Shown here: piece after piece, positions 10,858 to 19,471 of the stretch | Position numbering within the stretch: position 1 is the stretch's first letter | Layout of the letters: every line of letters begins with the position of its first letter | Assembly: GCA_902630355.1 (NCBI GenBank) | Contig: CACOUL010000001.1 | Location: 1-64,000, forward strand | Reading direction: 5' to 3' | DNA from: Planctomycetaceae bacterium | GTDB lineage: Bacteria > Planctomycetota > Planctomycetia > Pirellulales > UBA7805 | DNA length: 64,000 bases | Made by a program: the position numbers and the translations under genes | The notes under the pieces: generated by a model | Seen by the model: only the letters and a program-made list of their open reading frames with translations | The model's database searches: none | What the model was told of the DNA's origin: nothing

Positions 10858-10882
10858 GGCATTTTTTTGCAAAAAAAAAGCC
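10858..10882. promoter_or_regulatory. AT-rich inverted repeat just upstream of the giant gene
   Basis: GGC, an A, seven T, GC, nine A and GCC form an imperfect palindrome 13 bases upstream of the giant gene's ATG. In the minus-strand transcript it would fold as a weak A-U hairpin directly before the start. It could be an operator, a leader hairpin or simply an AT-rich promoter element. The rest of the divergent spacer up to 11124 shows no clear -35/-10 pair. Confidence 0.3.
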
Positions 10883-11124
10883 AAAAAAACAGGGTTTCTG
10901 ATGCGTCTCCGTCCCTTGCCTGTGGGCGGTTGCCCCCTGGGTCCAGGCCTGAGCCTCAATTCATGCCGTTTTTGGACAAATTCCACTGTCATGATGTCGC
11001 CACGCGTGACACGGTGTGTAAGATGACTAAAAATAAAATAAGCTAATTTCTCCCGGGAAGAATCGACTTTCCGTCTAAGTCACCGGCCCGGTGTGATCAA
11101 TCCACCTGCTCGGGCAAGCTGTTG

Positions 11125-12462
11125 ATGGACCCCTATTACAAATGGCTCGGCATCCCCGCCACTGAACAGCCGCCGAATCACTATCGCCTGCTCGGCATTA
11201 ACCTCTTCGAGCAGGATCGTGATGCCATCGAATCAGCAGCCGATCAACGGATGACCTACCTTCAATCGCTCAGCCAGGGCGAGGATACGCTGCTCGCCCA
11301 GCGACTGTTGAACGAAGTGGCTCAAGCCCGCGTTATCCTCCTCTCCTATAAAAGACGTGTCGCATACGACACAGAACTGAAAACAGCAATTTCCGCTCCG
11401 GAGCCACCGCCCATGAACACCAGCGGCGAGAATCCGGTGGATCCATTACGTGCGTTCGCCAAAACACCGGAAACCGTCACGCTGCGATCACGCAACGAAC
11501 GGAACGAATCGATTCGCACTCAATCTTCATCGCGCATTCGGCTGATTGCAGTGTTCTCGGTGGCGTTGGTTTTGCTGATCACGCTTCTCGTACTGTCGAT
11601 TCCATCCGACAAGCCCCGTCAAACTGCTGCGGAGACAGCAACGGAAAAGGCCCGCGACGAGGCACCGCCCATCTCACGGACGAGACAACGGGGTGTATCA
11701 CACCTGCAGGAAGATACGGCCTCCCTGCCTAAGCTCGAACCCGCGCCGCAGGCCCCGACAATTGAATCCGCGCCGCCGGACGAGGATCAACCGGAGGTAT
11801 CGTTTGAAATAGGCAGCCTGCGACCCGCGGACCCGCCCGAAACGCGGTGGCGACTCATCGAGGATTTTGGCTGGGGTGCACAGGTCCTACGTGGCGAGGG
11901 GACCGATGTGTACAAATTCACTTTTAACGGCTTCCACGATGCTGAGCGGGTGGCCCTGGTCGGCACGATGAACGGCTGGGACTCAAGCCGGAATATTATG
12001 CAAAAGGAAGGAAATCACTGGATTTATGAGATTCAACTGCCGGCCGGCGAGGTGCAATTTAAATTCTTAGACAACGCGGGACGGTGGCACCCGACGGGCG
12101 ACGATTTGACCCTCGCGGAAAGGCCCGCTGCGGCAGCTTCCCCCAGTCCACCGCGGGGTAGCCCGCAGGATTTCTCATCAGAAGGGCCGGCAACTGACTC
12201 GCCCGATCCCACAATATCCGGTGAGAATAATCCCGCTGAGGTCGAACCGAGAAGCCTCACGCGAAGCGACGCGAAGATGATTCTGCAGGACCGCGGGCTC
12301 TACGAGGGTCGCCCTGGGGTCTGGTTTTTTCCTCAATCGGGACGTCTCGTGAGCCGCCAATACGGACGCATTCTCAAAGACCCGAAAGTAAAGCGTGCCC
12401 TGCAGCGACTCGGCGCGCGACTCCCTACGCCCGCTGAAATGCAAAACCCTCCCAGGCGGTAA
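11125..12462 (+). CDS. Membrane protein with J-domain-like N-terminus and CBM48-type glucan-binding domain
   Basis: The ATG at 11125 is chosen over the TTG one codon earlier; the product is 445 residues. Residues 1-90 resemble a J-domain-like module common in planctomycetes (PNHYRLLGI, then an LLNEVAQAR helix and YDTEL). A single hydrophobic segment lies near 140-160, preceded by many arginines, which predicts the N-terminus inside and the rest outside. Residues about 262-342 match the AMPK/CBM48 glycogen-binding fold: YKFTFNGF, LVGTMNGWD, then a FKFLDNAGRW strand. The C-terminal 70 residues are unrecognised. It is the first gene of the glucan operon, 47 bases before the GH13 gene. A role in binding or sensing alpha-glucan at the membrane is inference; no catalytic residues are visible. 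Confidence 0.8.
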   Translation: MDPYYKWLGIPATEQPPNHYRLLGINLFEQDRDAIESAADQRMTYLQSLSQGEDTLLAQRLLNEVAQARVILLSYKRRVAYDTELKTAISAPEPPPMNTSGENPVDPLRAFAKTPETVTLRSRNERNESIRTQSSSRIRLIAVFSVALVLLITLLVLSIPSDKPRQTAAETATEKARDEAPPISRTRQRGVSHLQEDTASLPKLEPAPQAPTIESAPPDEDQPEVSFEIGSLRPADPPETRWRLIEDFGWGAQVLRGEGTDVYKFTFNGFHDAERVALVGTMNGWDSSRNIMQKEGNHWIYEIQLPAGEVQFKFLDNAGRWHPTGDDLTLAERPAAAASPSPPRGSPQDFSSEGPATDSPDPTISGENNPAEVEPRSLTRSDAKMILQDRGLYEGRPGVWFFPQSGRLVSRQYGRILKDPKVKRALQRLGARLPTPAEMQNPPRR

Positions 12463-12509
12463 GGCTTTGTGCGGCTTGCCGTCCTCTTCGTAAAACGACA
12501 AACTATTAA

Positions 12510-14438
12510 ATGATCTCAAGCGATTCACCAATGGCATGTCCCATGCATATTATCGTTCGACCTTCGATTGCTTTCCTTCTGGCTTTTCTCTCAATGGCCG
12601 TACACGAGCAACTCCATGCAGCCAGGCCCACTCGGGTTCCGGACTGGGTGCAAGACGCGGTTTTTTATCAAATTTTCCCGGAGCGGTTCCGAAACGGCGA
12701 TCCTCAAAACGACCCCGATCATGCGTCACTCGAAGATCCCGACGCCATTCCGGAAAGTTGGACCATCACGCCATGGACCAAGGATTGGTATGCACGCGAT
12801 GAATGGGAACGAGAAATGGGGCCGGATTTTTACGACCACGGTGTCTTTCACCGACGTTACGGAGGTGATTTACAGGGCATTATCGACAAACTCGATTACC
12901 TGAAATCGCTCGGGATCAATACGATTTACCTCAATCCCGTTTTTTATGCCCGTTCGATGCATAAGTACGACGGAAACAGCTTCCACCACGTCGATCCGCA
13001 CTTCGGACCCGACCCGAAGGCGGACTTCGAGTTGATGGCAACCGAGACGGCCGATCCGAAGACCTGGAATATGACAGCCGCCGATCGGCTATTTTTCGAT
13101 CTCGTTGCCCGGGCGCACTCGAAGGGGATCCGCATCATCATCGACGGAGTCTTTAACCACACGGGACGGGATTTTTTTGCCTTTGATGACATCCGTACCA
13201 AAGGGAACCGGTCCCCGTATGTTTCCTGGTACATCATTCATTCCTTCGACGATCCCGCCACACCGCAAAACGAGTTGAAGTACCAGTGCTGGTGGGACCA
13301 CGACACGCTTCCGGAGTTTGCCAACAGCGGAGATGGTTCCGACCTCCACCCCGGCCCCAAGAAGTACATCATGCAGGCCACTCGGCGATGGATGGACCCC
13401 AATGCCGACGGTGACCCGAGTGACGGCGTGGACGGTTGGCGGCTCGATGTCGCCAACGAGGTTCCGAACCGATTCTGGCAGGACTGGAATCGGTACGTTA
13501 GGCAACTAAACCCTCAGGCGTATACGGTGGCTGAATTCTGGAGTGATGCCGGAGACTATTTGCGCGATTGCGGCTTTTCGGCAACGATGAATTACCACGG
13601 GTTTGCCGTGCCAGCCAAAGCATTTCTCTTTGACCAACGAGTCGGTGCCACCGATTTCGGGATCATGCTCGATCAGCGGATGCATGAACATCCGCGCGAC
13701 GTCCGCTACGGACTCCAAAATCTACTGGACTCCCACGACACGCCCCGCGCGGCCTCGATGATCGTGAACGGCGCACTGGATAAGAGACTCGATTACATAA
13801 ATCATGAGAACTTTGATTACGACTCGTCGGATCGTTCAAGCCCCCGCGGATTTGATCAATACGATATTTCTGCGCCTAATCGCAAGCAGATTGACATTCT
13901 CAAACTTGCCGCACTTTTGCAGATGACCTCCGTAGGCGCTCCGATGCTCTATTACGGCACGGAGGTCGGCATGCACGGCGGGGACGACCCCGACGACCGC
14001 ATGCCGATGGTGTGGGATGACCTCGAGTATGAGAATCGCACCAAGGGGCCGCGTGGACTACGACCCGGCGGCAACAAGCGGGTTCAGGTAAATCGCAATC
14101 TTCTCGCATTTTTCAAAAACGCGATTGAACTACGGAATACGGAACCTGCTCTTCGCCGTGGTGAGTTTTCAGTGCTCGCCACACACGATCACCGGCAGCT
14201 CATTGCGTACGACCGCACACTAGGTGACGAGCGGCTTATCGTGCTGATGAATCGTGGACCGAAAGCGAGCGCGATACAACTCCCGGAAGGAGCGATTTCC
14301 GCTACGGCCTCGCTTAGGCCGCTTTTTTCGACCAATGGAAAGCCTGCTTCACTGCGTGCAGTAAAATCCAAAAGCAATGTTTGGACACTCGGCGCGCCGC
14401 CCCGTACCGGCGGTGTCTGGAAGGTCGCAAGCCCATGA
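12510..14438 (+). CDS. Exported GH13 alpha-amylase-family enzyme (neopullulanase/cyclomaltodextrinase-like)
   Basis: This hydrolyses alpha-1,4-glucans or maltodextrins. The 642-residue ORF has ATGs at 12510, 12531 and 12543. A hydrophobic signal segment ends near LHAARP, so export to the periplasm is likely. The GH13 regions are present in order: DGVFNHTG (I), GWRLDVANE with nucleophile D313, VAEFWSD with acid/base E342, and LLDSHDTPR with D410; a LPEF motif lies between regions I and II. The domain starts with VFYQIFPERF, common in the neopullulanase group, but exact specificity cannot be read. Its stop overlaps the start of the next gene (ATGA at 14435-14438), implying translational coupling with the transporter. 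Confidence 0.93.
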   Translation: MISSDSPMACPMHIIVRPSIAFLLAFLSMAVHEQLHAARPTRVPDWVQDAVFYQIFPERFRNGDPQNDPDHASLEDPDAIPESWTITPWTKDWYARDEWEREMGPDFYDHGVFHRRYGGDLQGIIDKLDYLKSLGINTIYLNPVFYARSMHKYDGNSFHHVDPHFGPDPKADFELMATETADPKTWNMTAADRLFFDLVARAHSKGIRIIIDGVFNHTGRDFFAFDDIRTKGNRSPYVSWYIIHSFDDPATPQNELKYQCWWDHDTLPEFANSGDGSDLHPGPKKYIMQATRRWMDPNADGDPSDGVDGWRLDVANEVPNRFWQDWNRYVRQLNPQAYTVAEFWSDAGDYLRDCGFSATMNYHGFAVPAKAFLFDQRVGATDFGIMLDQRMHEHPRDVRYGLQNLLDSHDTPRAASMIVNGALDKRLDYINHENFDYDSSDRSSPRGFDQYDISAPNRKQIDILKLAALLQMTSVGAPMLYYGTEVGMHGGDDPDDRMPMVWDDLEYENRTKGPRGLRPGGNKRVQVNRNLLAFFKNAIELRNTEPALRRGEFSVLATHDHRQLIAYDRTLGDERLIVLMNRGPKASAIQLPEGAISATASLRPLFSTNGKPASLRAVKSKSNVWTLGAPPRTGGVWKVASP

Positions 14439-16960
14439 GCCTGCGCGAACACGGGGCAGCAATTGGCTTTATGGCCGCGCCATCTAAAACCCGAAGGCGT
14501 GCGGCAGCGCGGAACGTTCTCTCGCTACTTGGCCTGCTGATTGCAATATTCCCACTGGGATGTCGCTCTGAGTCTAACGCGACGCGCACGGTGACCCTTT
14601 GGCACCAAATGTCCCCGGCTGAGCGGGAGACGCTCAATGAAGCAGTGGATAGGTTTGAACGCGACAATCCGCAAGTTCGCGTCAACGTCCTCTATAAGGA
14701 AACCGAAGAACTCCGAAGCGGTTTTCAGGCAGCGGCACTGGCCGGGACCGGGCCTGATTTAATCTATGGACCCTCCGATGCCGTCGGCACTTTTGCTCCG
14801 ATGGGAATTATTCAAGACCTCGGGCCCTATTACTCGGATAATGAGTTAAGACTCTACAGTGGCGATGCCCTTACCTATGCCACCACACCCGAGTCCAAGG
14901 AGACGTCTTCTCTTCTCCAGATCGGTGACCGCATCGGCAACCATCTGGCGCTGATCGTCAATCGGAACATTGTTAATGAAATCCCCAGGAATTCAGATGA
15001 TCTGATAAGGATAGCCAAACAACACACGCGGATGAGGCGAATGAACAAGGAGGTTAAGCCCGGATTTCTCATTTGGGTACTACTGGGCCTTGTCTTCATT
15101 ATCGCTTGCGGGCTTCTGTGGTCGCAGAGAGGAAACATCGGCAAGTTTGTTGGTGACAGTCGGGTGAATCTCCTCGCCTTCCTAATCGTAGGGCTCGCAG
15201 CCTTTGTCTTGACAATCACTATTGTCTTCCAATTTCTCAACAATCGGAGAGACGATGGCGTTAATCAGTACGGCCTCGTCTTTAATTTCATCGAACCCTA
15301 TTTCGCCATTCCGTTTATCACGGGACACGGGGGCTGGATCTTCGACGATACCGTCGAGTCGATCCAACCTGCACTCGATACACCTGAGGTCGTCGATGCG
15401 CTGGTGTTCGTGCGGGATCTTCAAGAAAAACATAATGTGCTACCCGCTGGATGCGACTACGAGATGGCCGATACGCTCTTCAAGACGGGCCAGGCCGCAA
15501 TGATTATTAACGGCGACTGGAGTTGGGGTGATTACCTCGCCAACCCAAAACTAGACGCTGCTGTAATTCCGCTACCTACGATTGTCTCGACGGGACTGTC
15601 AATGGCTCCGATGGTCGCCCCGCGCGGCTATAGCCTTAACATCAATTCGCACGGACAGAGCCGCGATGATGCGATTGCGCTGATGAAACATCTGCTGAGC
15701 AAGGACGTACAGCAGAAAAACCTGACCAAACTCAAGGCACTTCCATCGCTTTTGTCGCTTTCTGTTGAGTCCTCCAAATTGGCTGACCCAACCCTTCGGG
15801 CAGCGGCTACTCAGCGTGAGCAGGGGCGGATGATGCCTACCTATGCGGAACTGCGCGGAGTCTGGGAAGCAATGCGGCCCCATTACCAGGCGCTTCTCGG
15901 TGGAGATACCACACCGCAGGAGGCGGCTACTTTGATGCAAGCCGATGCAGTCCGCAATATACGTCGAATGAACGAGGAGTTAAAACCGGGGATCATTGTC
16001 TATGGTTTGCAGGGCTTTGCGTTCCTCTTCGCCTGTGGGTTTTTGTGGTGGCAACGAGGTAATATCAAACGTTTCTTCGGCGACATTAAGACGAATCCGC
16101 TCGCCTACCTACTCGTCGCGCCCGCCATGTTGGTATTAGTAATCACGATCGTCTACCCATTCCTCTATAACATTGCCCTTTCGTTCTCCAACATGTCGCT
16201 GCGACAGTTCCGCAACTGGCAGCTTATCGGGCTTCAAAACTATGGTGAAGTACTCACCGAACCTGCGTTTTTCGTGATTCTCTTAAAAACCATTATCTGG
16301 ACACTCGTCTGTGTGGTGATGAGTGTCGCAATCGGACTGCTATTGGCCGTTGCACTTAACGGGAACGTTCGCGGGAAAGCAATTTATCAAGTCACTCTGA
16401 TTCTTCCGTGGGCGATCCCGGCATACATTACGGCGCTCACCTGGCGTGGAATGTTCGATGCGGAATTCGGCGCAATCAATCTGATTGGCAACGGTGTGCT
16501 CGGACTCCCGACTGTCAATTGGCTCGGTGAGCCGACCGCCGCCTTCACAGCCTGCATTATCACCAACGTCTGGCTCGGGTTCCCCTTCATGATGGTGATC
16601 GCCCTGGGCGGGATGCAGGGAATCCCCCGGGATTTGTATGAAGCAGCCCGGATTGATCGGGTATCTCGATGGGGACAATTTCGGCACATTACGCTACCGA
16701 TGCTCAGGCCCGTCCTTGCGCCCGCAATCACGCTCGGAACCATCTGGACCTTCAATAATATCAATGTCGTATGGCTCGTCTCTGCAGGGGGGCAACCGTC
16801 AGACAAAACGCATATTCTGGTTTCGTATGTATATAAAGCGGTTTTCAACCTCTACCGATACGGTTACGGCGCCGCACTTTCGATGATTATATTCGTCTTG
16901 TTGCTCGGCTTCTCGCTTGCGTTTCTTAATAAGACGAAGGCGACCGATGCTGTCGTATAA
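14435..16960 (+). CDS. Sugar-binding lipoprotein fused to MalF-type permease, interrupted by a duplicated membrane hairpin
   Basis: The product (841 residues from the ATG overlapping the amylase stop) would bind maltodextrin outside and form half of the import channel. It opens with a lipoprotein signal ending PLGC. Binding-protein sequence occupies about 30-198 and 272-505 (LWHQMSP, then GWIFDD, INGDWSWG). Residues 510-841 are a MalF-type permease with the EAARIDRVSRWGQF loop that contacts the ATPase. The oddity is residues 201-270: a 70-residue segment with two membrane helices sits inside the binding domain and aligns without gaps to residues 510-579 (39 of 70 identical by my count). Two helices return the chain to the same side, so both binding lobes can stay outside. 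Separate proteins do these jobs in E. coli. Confidence 0.9.
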   Translation: MSLREHGAAIGFMAAPSKTRRRAAARNVLSLLGLLIAIFPLGCRSESNATRTVTLWHQMSPAERETLNEAVDRFERDNPQVRVNVLYKETEELRSGFQAAALAGTGPDLIYGPSDAVGTFAPMGIIQDLGPYYSDNELRLYSGDALTYATTPESKETSSLLQIGDRIGNHLALIVNRNIVNEIPRNSDDLIRIAKQHTRMRRMNKEVKPGFLIWVLLGLVFIIACGLLWSQRGNIGKFVGDSRVNLLAFLIVGLAAFVLTITIVFQFLNNRRDDGVNQYGLVFNFIEPYFAIPFITGHGGWIFDDTVESIQPALDTPEVVDALVFVRDLQEKHNVLPAGCDYEMADTLFKTGQAAMIINGDWSWGDYLANPKLDAAVIPLPTIVSTGLSMAPMVAPRGYSLNINSHGQSRDDAIALMKHLLSKDVQQKNLTKLKALPSLLSLSVESSKLADPTLRAAATQREQGRMMPTYAELRGVWEAMRPHYQALLGGDTTPQEAATLMQADAVRNIRRMNEELKPGIIVYGLQGFAFLFACGFLWWQRGNIKRFFGDIKTNPLAYLLVAPAMLVLVITIVYPFLYNIALSFSNMSLRQFRNWQLIGLQNYGEVLTEPAFFVILLKTIIWTLVCVVMSVAIGLLLAVALNGNVRGKAIYQVTLILPWAIPAYITALTWRGMFDAEFGAINLIGNGVLGLPTVNWLGEPTAAFTACIITNVWLGFPFMMVIALGGMQGIPRDLYEAARIDRVSRWGQFRHITLPMLRPVLAPAITLGTIWTFNNINVVWLVSAGGQPSDKTHILVSYVYKAVFNLYRYGYGAALSMIIFVLLLGFSLAFLNKTKATDAVV
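15029..15244 (+). repeat. Inserted copy of the permease linker/TM hairpin within the binding-protein domain
   Basis: Codons 201-270 of the fusion gene encode RRMNKEVKPG, a helix, QRGNIGKF, and a second helix ending FLNN. The matching segment at 15962-16171 encodes RRMNEELKPG, a helix, QRGNIKRF and a second helix ending FLYN. At the DNA level the copies are diverged, so the duplication is old. It interrupts the binding domain between the IRIAKQHT helix and the QYGLVFNF strand. Confidence 0.85.
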
Positions 16961-16975
16961 CCCAAGGCGCCCAAG

Positions 16976-17806
16976 ATGAAAGAACCCATCAAAATTCAAG
17001 CGGCACGACACGCGGTTCTTCTGTGCTTTTCGGTGCTCGCCATCTACCCCGCGCTCAATGTGCTCTCGATCTCTCTCAGGCCGGGCGACCGCTCGCGCAG
17101 CACCGATCTTTCAATTATCCCCGACGACTGGAGCGTAGACTCCTATATCAAACTTTTTACTGAGCAGCCTTTTTTTACCTGGATGGGCAACTCGCTGCTC
17201 GTCTCGTTACTCGTGACTGTCTTTGGGGTTACCCTCTCATCAATTGGTGGCTACGCATTCAGTCGTTTCCGCTTTGTGGGACACCGGGCCGGCATGATCA
17301 CGCTGCTCACGACACAAATGTTCCCCGCGACCATGCTGATGTTGCCCCTCTATGTGATGATCGCAAAACTCCACTTAGTGGATACATTCCTCGGCCTCCT
17401 GCTATTCTATACGGCGACCGCCATGCCCTTCTGTCTTTGGCAGATGAAGGGCTTCTACGACACGATTCCAGTATCCCTCGAAGAAGCCGCCCGCATCGAC
17501 GGGTGTTCCCGATGGCAAGCGTTTACGCGGGTCACGCTTCCCTTGGCGGTACCCGGTTTGGTAATCACAGCGCTTTTTAGTTTTATGACTGCCTGGAGCG
17601 AGTACCTCGTCGCCGCCCAGGTCCTCCAGTCAAGTTCCATGTTCACCCTCCCGCTCGGACTCAAGGGCTTTCAGGAAACGATGTCGACCCAATGGGGACT
17701 CTACGCCGCTGGCGCCATGATTGTTAGCCTGCCGGTCGTCATCATCTTCATGCTCCTAAGCCGTTATCTTGTTTCCGGTCTTACCTTGGGGGGCGTCAAG
17801 GAATGA
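16976..17806 (+). CDS. MalG-type ABC sugar permease
   Basis: This 276-residue inner-membrane permease starts 15 bases after the fusion gene. It has six predicted hydrophobic segments and the EAA loop EEAARIDGCSRWQAF near residue 170, which docks on the ATPase. The C-terminus SGLTLGGVKE is the usual ending of MalG-type permeases. It would pair with the MalF half of the upstream fusion and with the ATPase 28 bases downstream. Substrate is inferred as maltodextrin from the flanking amylases. Confidence 0.93.
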   Translation: MKEPIKIQAARHAVLLCFSVLAIYPALNVLSISLRPGDRSRSTDLSIIPDDWSVDSYIKLFTEQPFFTWMGNSLLVSLLVTVFGVTLSSIGGYAFSRFRFVGHRAGMITLLTTQMFPATMLMLPLYVMIAKLHLVDTFLGLLLFYTATAMPFCLWQMKGFYDTIPVSLEEAARIDGCSRWQAFTRVTLPLAVPGLVITALFSFMTAWSEYLVAAQVLQSSSMFTLPLGLKGFQETMSTQWGLYAAGAMIVSLPVVIIFMLLSRYLVSGLTLGGVKE

Positions 17807-17834
17807 GTCATTTCACCACCCGAGGATACTACTG

Positions 17835-18923
17835 ATGGGTATCATTCGCCTCGAACATGTATTCAAGCGTTACGACGACGGTTATGTGGCCGTGCAGGAT
17901 GCAAACTTGACCATTGAGGATGGCGAATTCCTAGTCCTCGTCGGTCCCTCCGGTTGCGGTAAGTCCACTACGCTGCGGATGATTGCAGGCCTCGAATCGA
18001 TCTCTGACGGTGATGTTTATATCGATGGCGATCGCGTCAACAACCGCGAACCGGGTGACCGTGATATCGCCATGGTGTTTCAGAATTACGCGCTTTATCC
18101 TCACATGACCGTGCGGGCTAATATGGGCTTTGGTCTGAAAATGCGCGGCGTAAACGATAACATCATTGAGGAGCGAGTCAAAGATGCTGCGTCGATCCTC
18201 TCTCTTGAAGACTTACTCGATCGGCGACCTAAGGAAATGTCTGGTGGGCAGCGACAACGCGTCGCGGTAGGACGCGCAATCGTCAGACAACCAGCCGCCT
18301 TCCTCTTCGACGAGCCGCTCTCAAACCTCGATGCAAAACTACGGGTCCAGATGCGAACTGAGCTTTCTCGTTTGCATCAGCGACTCGGAACCACCACCGT
18401 GTACGTCACTCACGATCAGGTCGAGGCCATGACGCTCGGCCATCGCATCGTCGTGATGAACAAAGGCGTTATTCAACAGGTCGACACCCCGCTGGCGCTC
18501 TACCACCAACCGGTCAATCGTTTTGTCGCCGGATTCATTGGTTCGCCTGCGATGAACTTCATCCGGGGGTTGGTAGGGGAGGGCAACTTCCGCGCTGGTG
18601 AATTTACCTTGAGTCTTCCATCCGAGGTAACGCGAGGTGCGGTGACGCTCGGCATTCGCCCAGAAGACCTCCTGCTCGCTGAAGCGTCCTCATCGCATGA
18701 ATTTTCAGTGCGCGTGGACGTGATTGAACGGATGGGGAACGAAACGATCGGTTATTTCGATTTCGATGGACAGTCGCTTGTCGCGCGGCTTGCGGGCGAT
18801 GTTGCGCTATCGCCGGGAACGATGACCGCTCTGGCGATTCGCGACGCCAACTGGCACCTCTTTGAAGCGGGCGACGAGGGCGCCCGCATTGCGTCGGGCC
18901 ACGCTGAGCGACACCCCCGATAA
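17835..18923 (+). CDS. MalK/UgpC-type ABC transporter ATPase
   Basis: This is the energising subunit of the sugar importer, 362 residues from the ATG at 17835; the frame extends upstream but overlaps malG-like coding. Walker A GPSGCGKST lies at about 37-45, the Q-loop is in VFQNYALYPHM, the signature is MSGGQRQRVA, Walker B is FLFDEPLSNLDA and the switch histidine is in VTHDQ. The C-terminal part has the TOBE-like region of MalK/UgpC proteins (GIRPEDLLL). It is the last recognisable transporter gene of the operon. Confidence 0.95.
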   Translation: MGIIRLEHVFKRYDDGYVAVQDANLTIEDGEFLVLVGPSGCGKSTTLRMIAGLESISDGDVYIDGDRVNNREPGDRDIAMVFQNYALYPHMTVRANMGFGLKMRGVNDNIIEERVKDAASILSLEDLLDRRPKEMSGGQRQRVAVGRAIVRQPAAFLFDEPLSNLDAKLRVQMRTELSRLHQRLGTTTVYVTHDQVEAMTLGHRIVVMNKGVIQQVDTPLALYHQPVNRFVAGFIGSPAMNFIRGLVGEGNFRAGEFTLSLPSEVTRGAVTLGIRPEDLLLAEASSSHEFSVRVDVIERMGNETIGYFDFDGQSLVARLAGDVALSPGTMTALAIRDANWHLFEAGDEGARIASGHAERHPR

Positions 18924-18935
18924 ACAGACGTTTGT

Positions 18936-19439
18936 ATGGCATTACTTACAGCAAATAACGCAAATAGTGCAACCTGTGCGGCACTAGGACTGGCGTTTCT
19001 TCTCCCTGGCCTCTGGGGTCCGTTCATGACCGTGGAGACCCTCGGTCGGCACGATGGATACTCAATCATCGACCTGACCGTCCGCCTGACGGCCGAAAAG
19101 CAATGGGTGCTTCTCGGCATCGTGGTGACTTTCAGCATGATCTTCCCGTTGGCAAAGCTGATTTTCATGGTGATTCTCACGACGACGATTATTCCCCTAT
19201 CGCCTTCGCTATACCGGACGCTCTATCATGTCACGGAAAAGACAGCAAGGTTTTCAATGGTGGACGTCATGGTGGTCGCGCTGATGGTGGTGGCACTCAA
19301 GGTAGATGGTTTTGCCAGTGTGGATATCGGCTGGGGAACAATCTGCTTTTTTATCTCGGTGGTCTTTTCCCTTTTTGCCGGATTGCTGGTGGATGTGGCC
19401 CGCTTTCAATCAGAGGGCACTCCTACGACTGAGCCGTAA
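18936..19439 (+). CDS. PqiA-like single-domain membrane protein
   Basis: The 167-residue protein has four hydrophobic segments and the motif ARFSMVDVMVVALMV, which is the GxWSMxDVFVVAxL signature of paraquat-inducible protein A. In that family it is part of lipid-trafficking PqiABC/YebST systems, but E. coli PqiA has two such domains and this has one. It starts 12 bases after the ATPase gene and may be co-transcribed, though a link with sugar import is not evident. No PqiB/MCE partner is in the window. Confidence 0.75.
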   Translation: MALLTANNANSATCAALGLAFLLPGLWGPFMTVETLGRHDGYSIIDLTVRLTAEKQWVLLGIVVTFSMIFPLAKLIFMVILTTTIIPLSPSLYRTLYHVTEKTARFSMVDVMVVALMVVALKVDGFASVDIGWGTICFFISVVFSLFAGLLVDVARFQSEGTPTTEP

Positions 19440-19471
19440 AAGATGACTGGAATCTTTGCTGGGAAAACAAC

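Noticed and set aside
15182-15433. Possible frameshift or assembly join at the repeated segment in the fusion gene
   Set aside because: The frame is open throughout and the two copies are too diverged to be a mis-assembled repeat.
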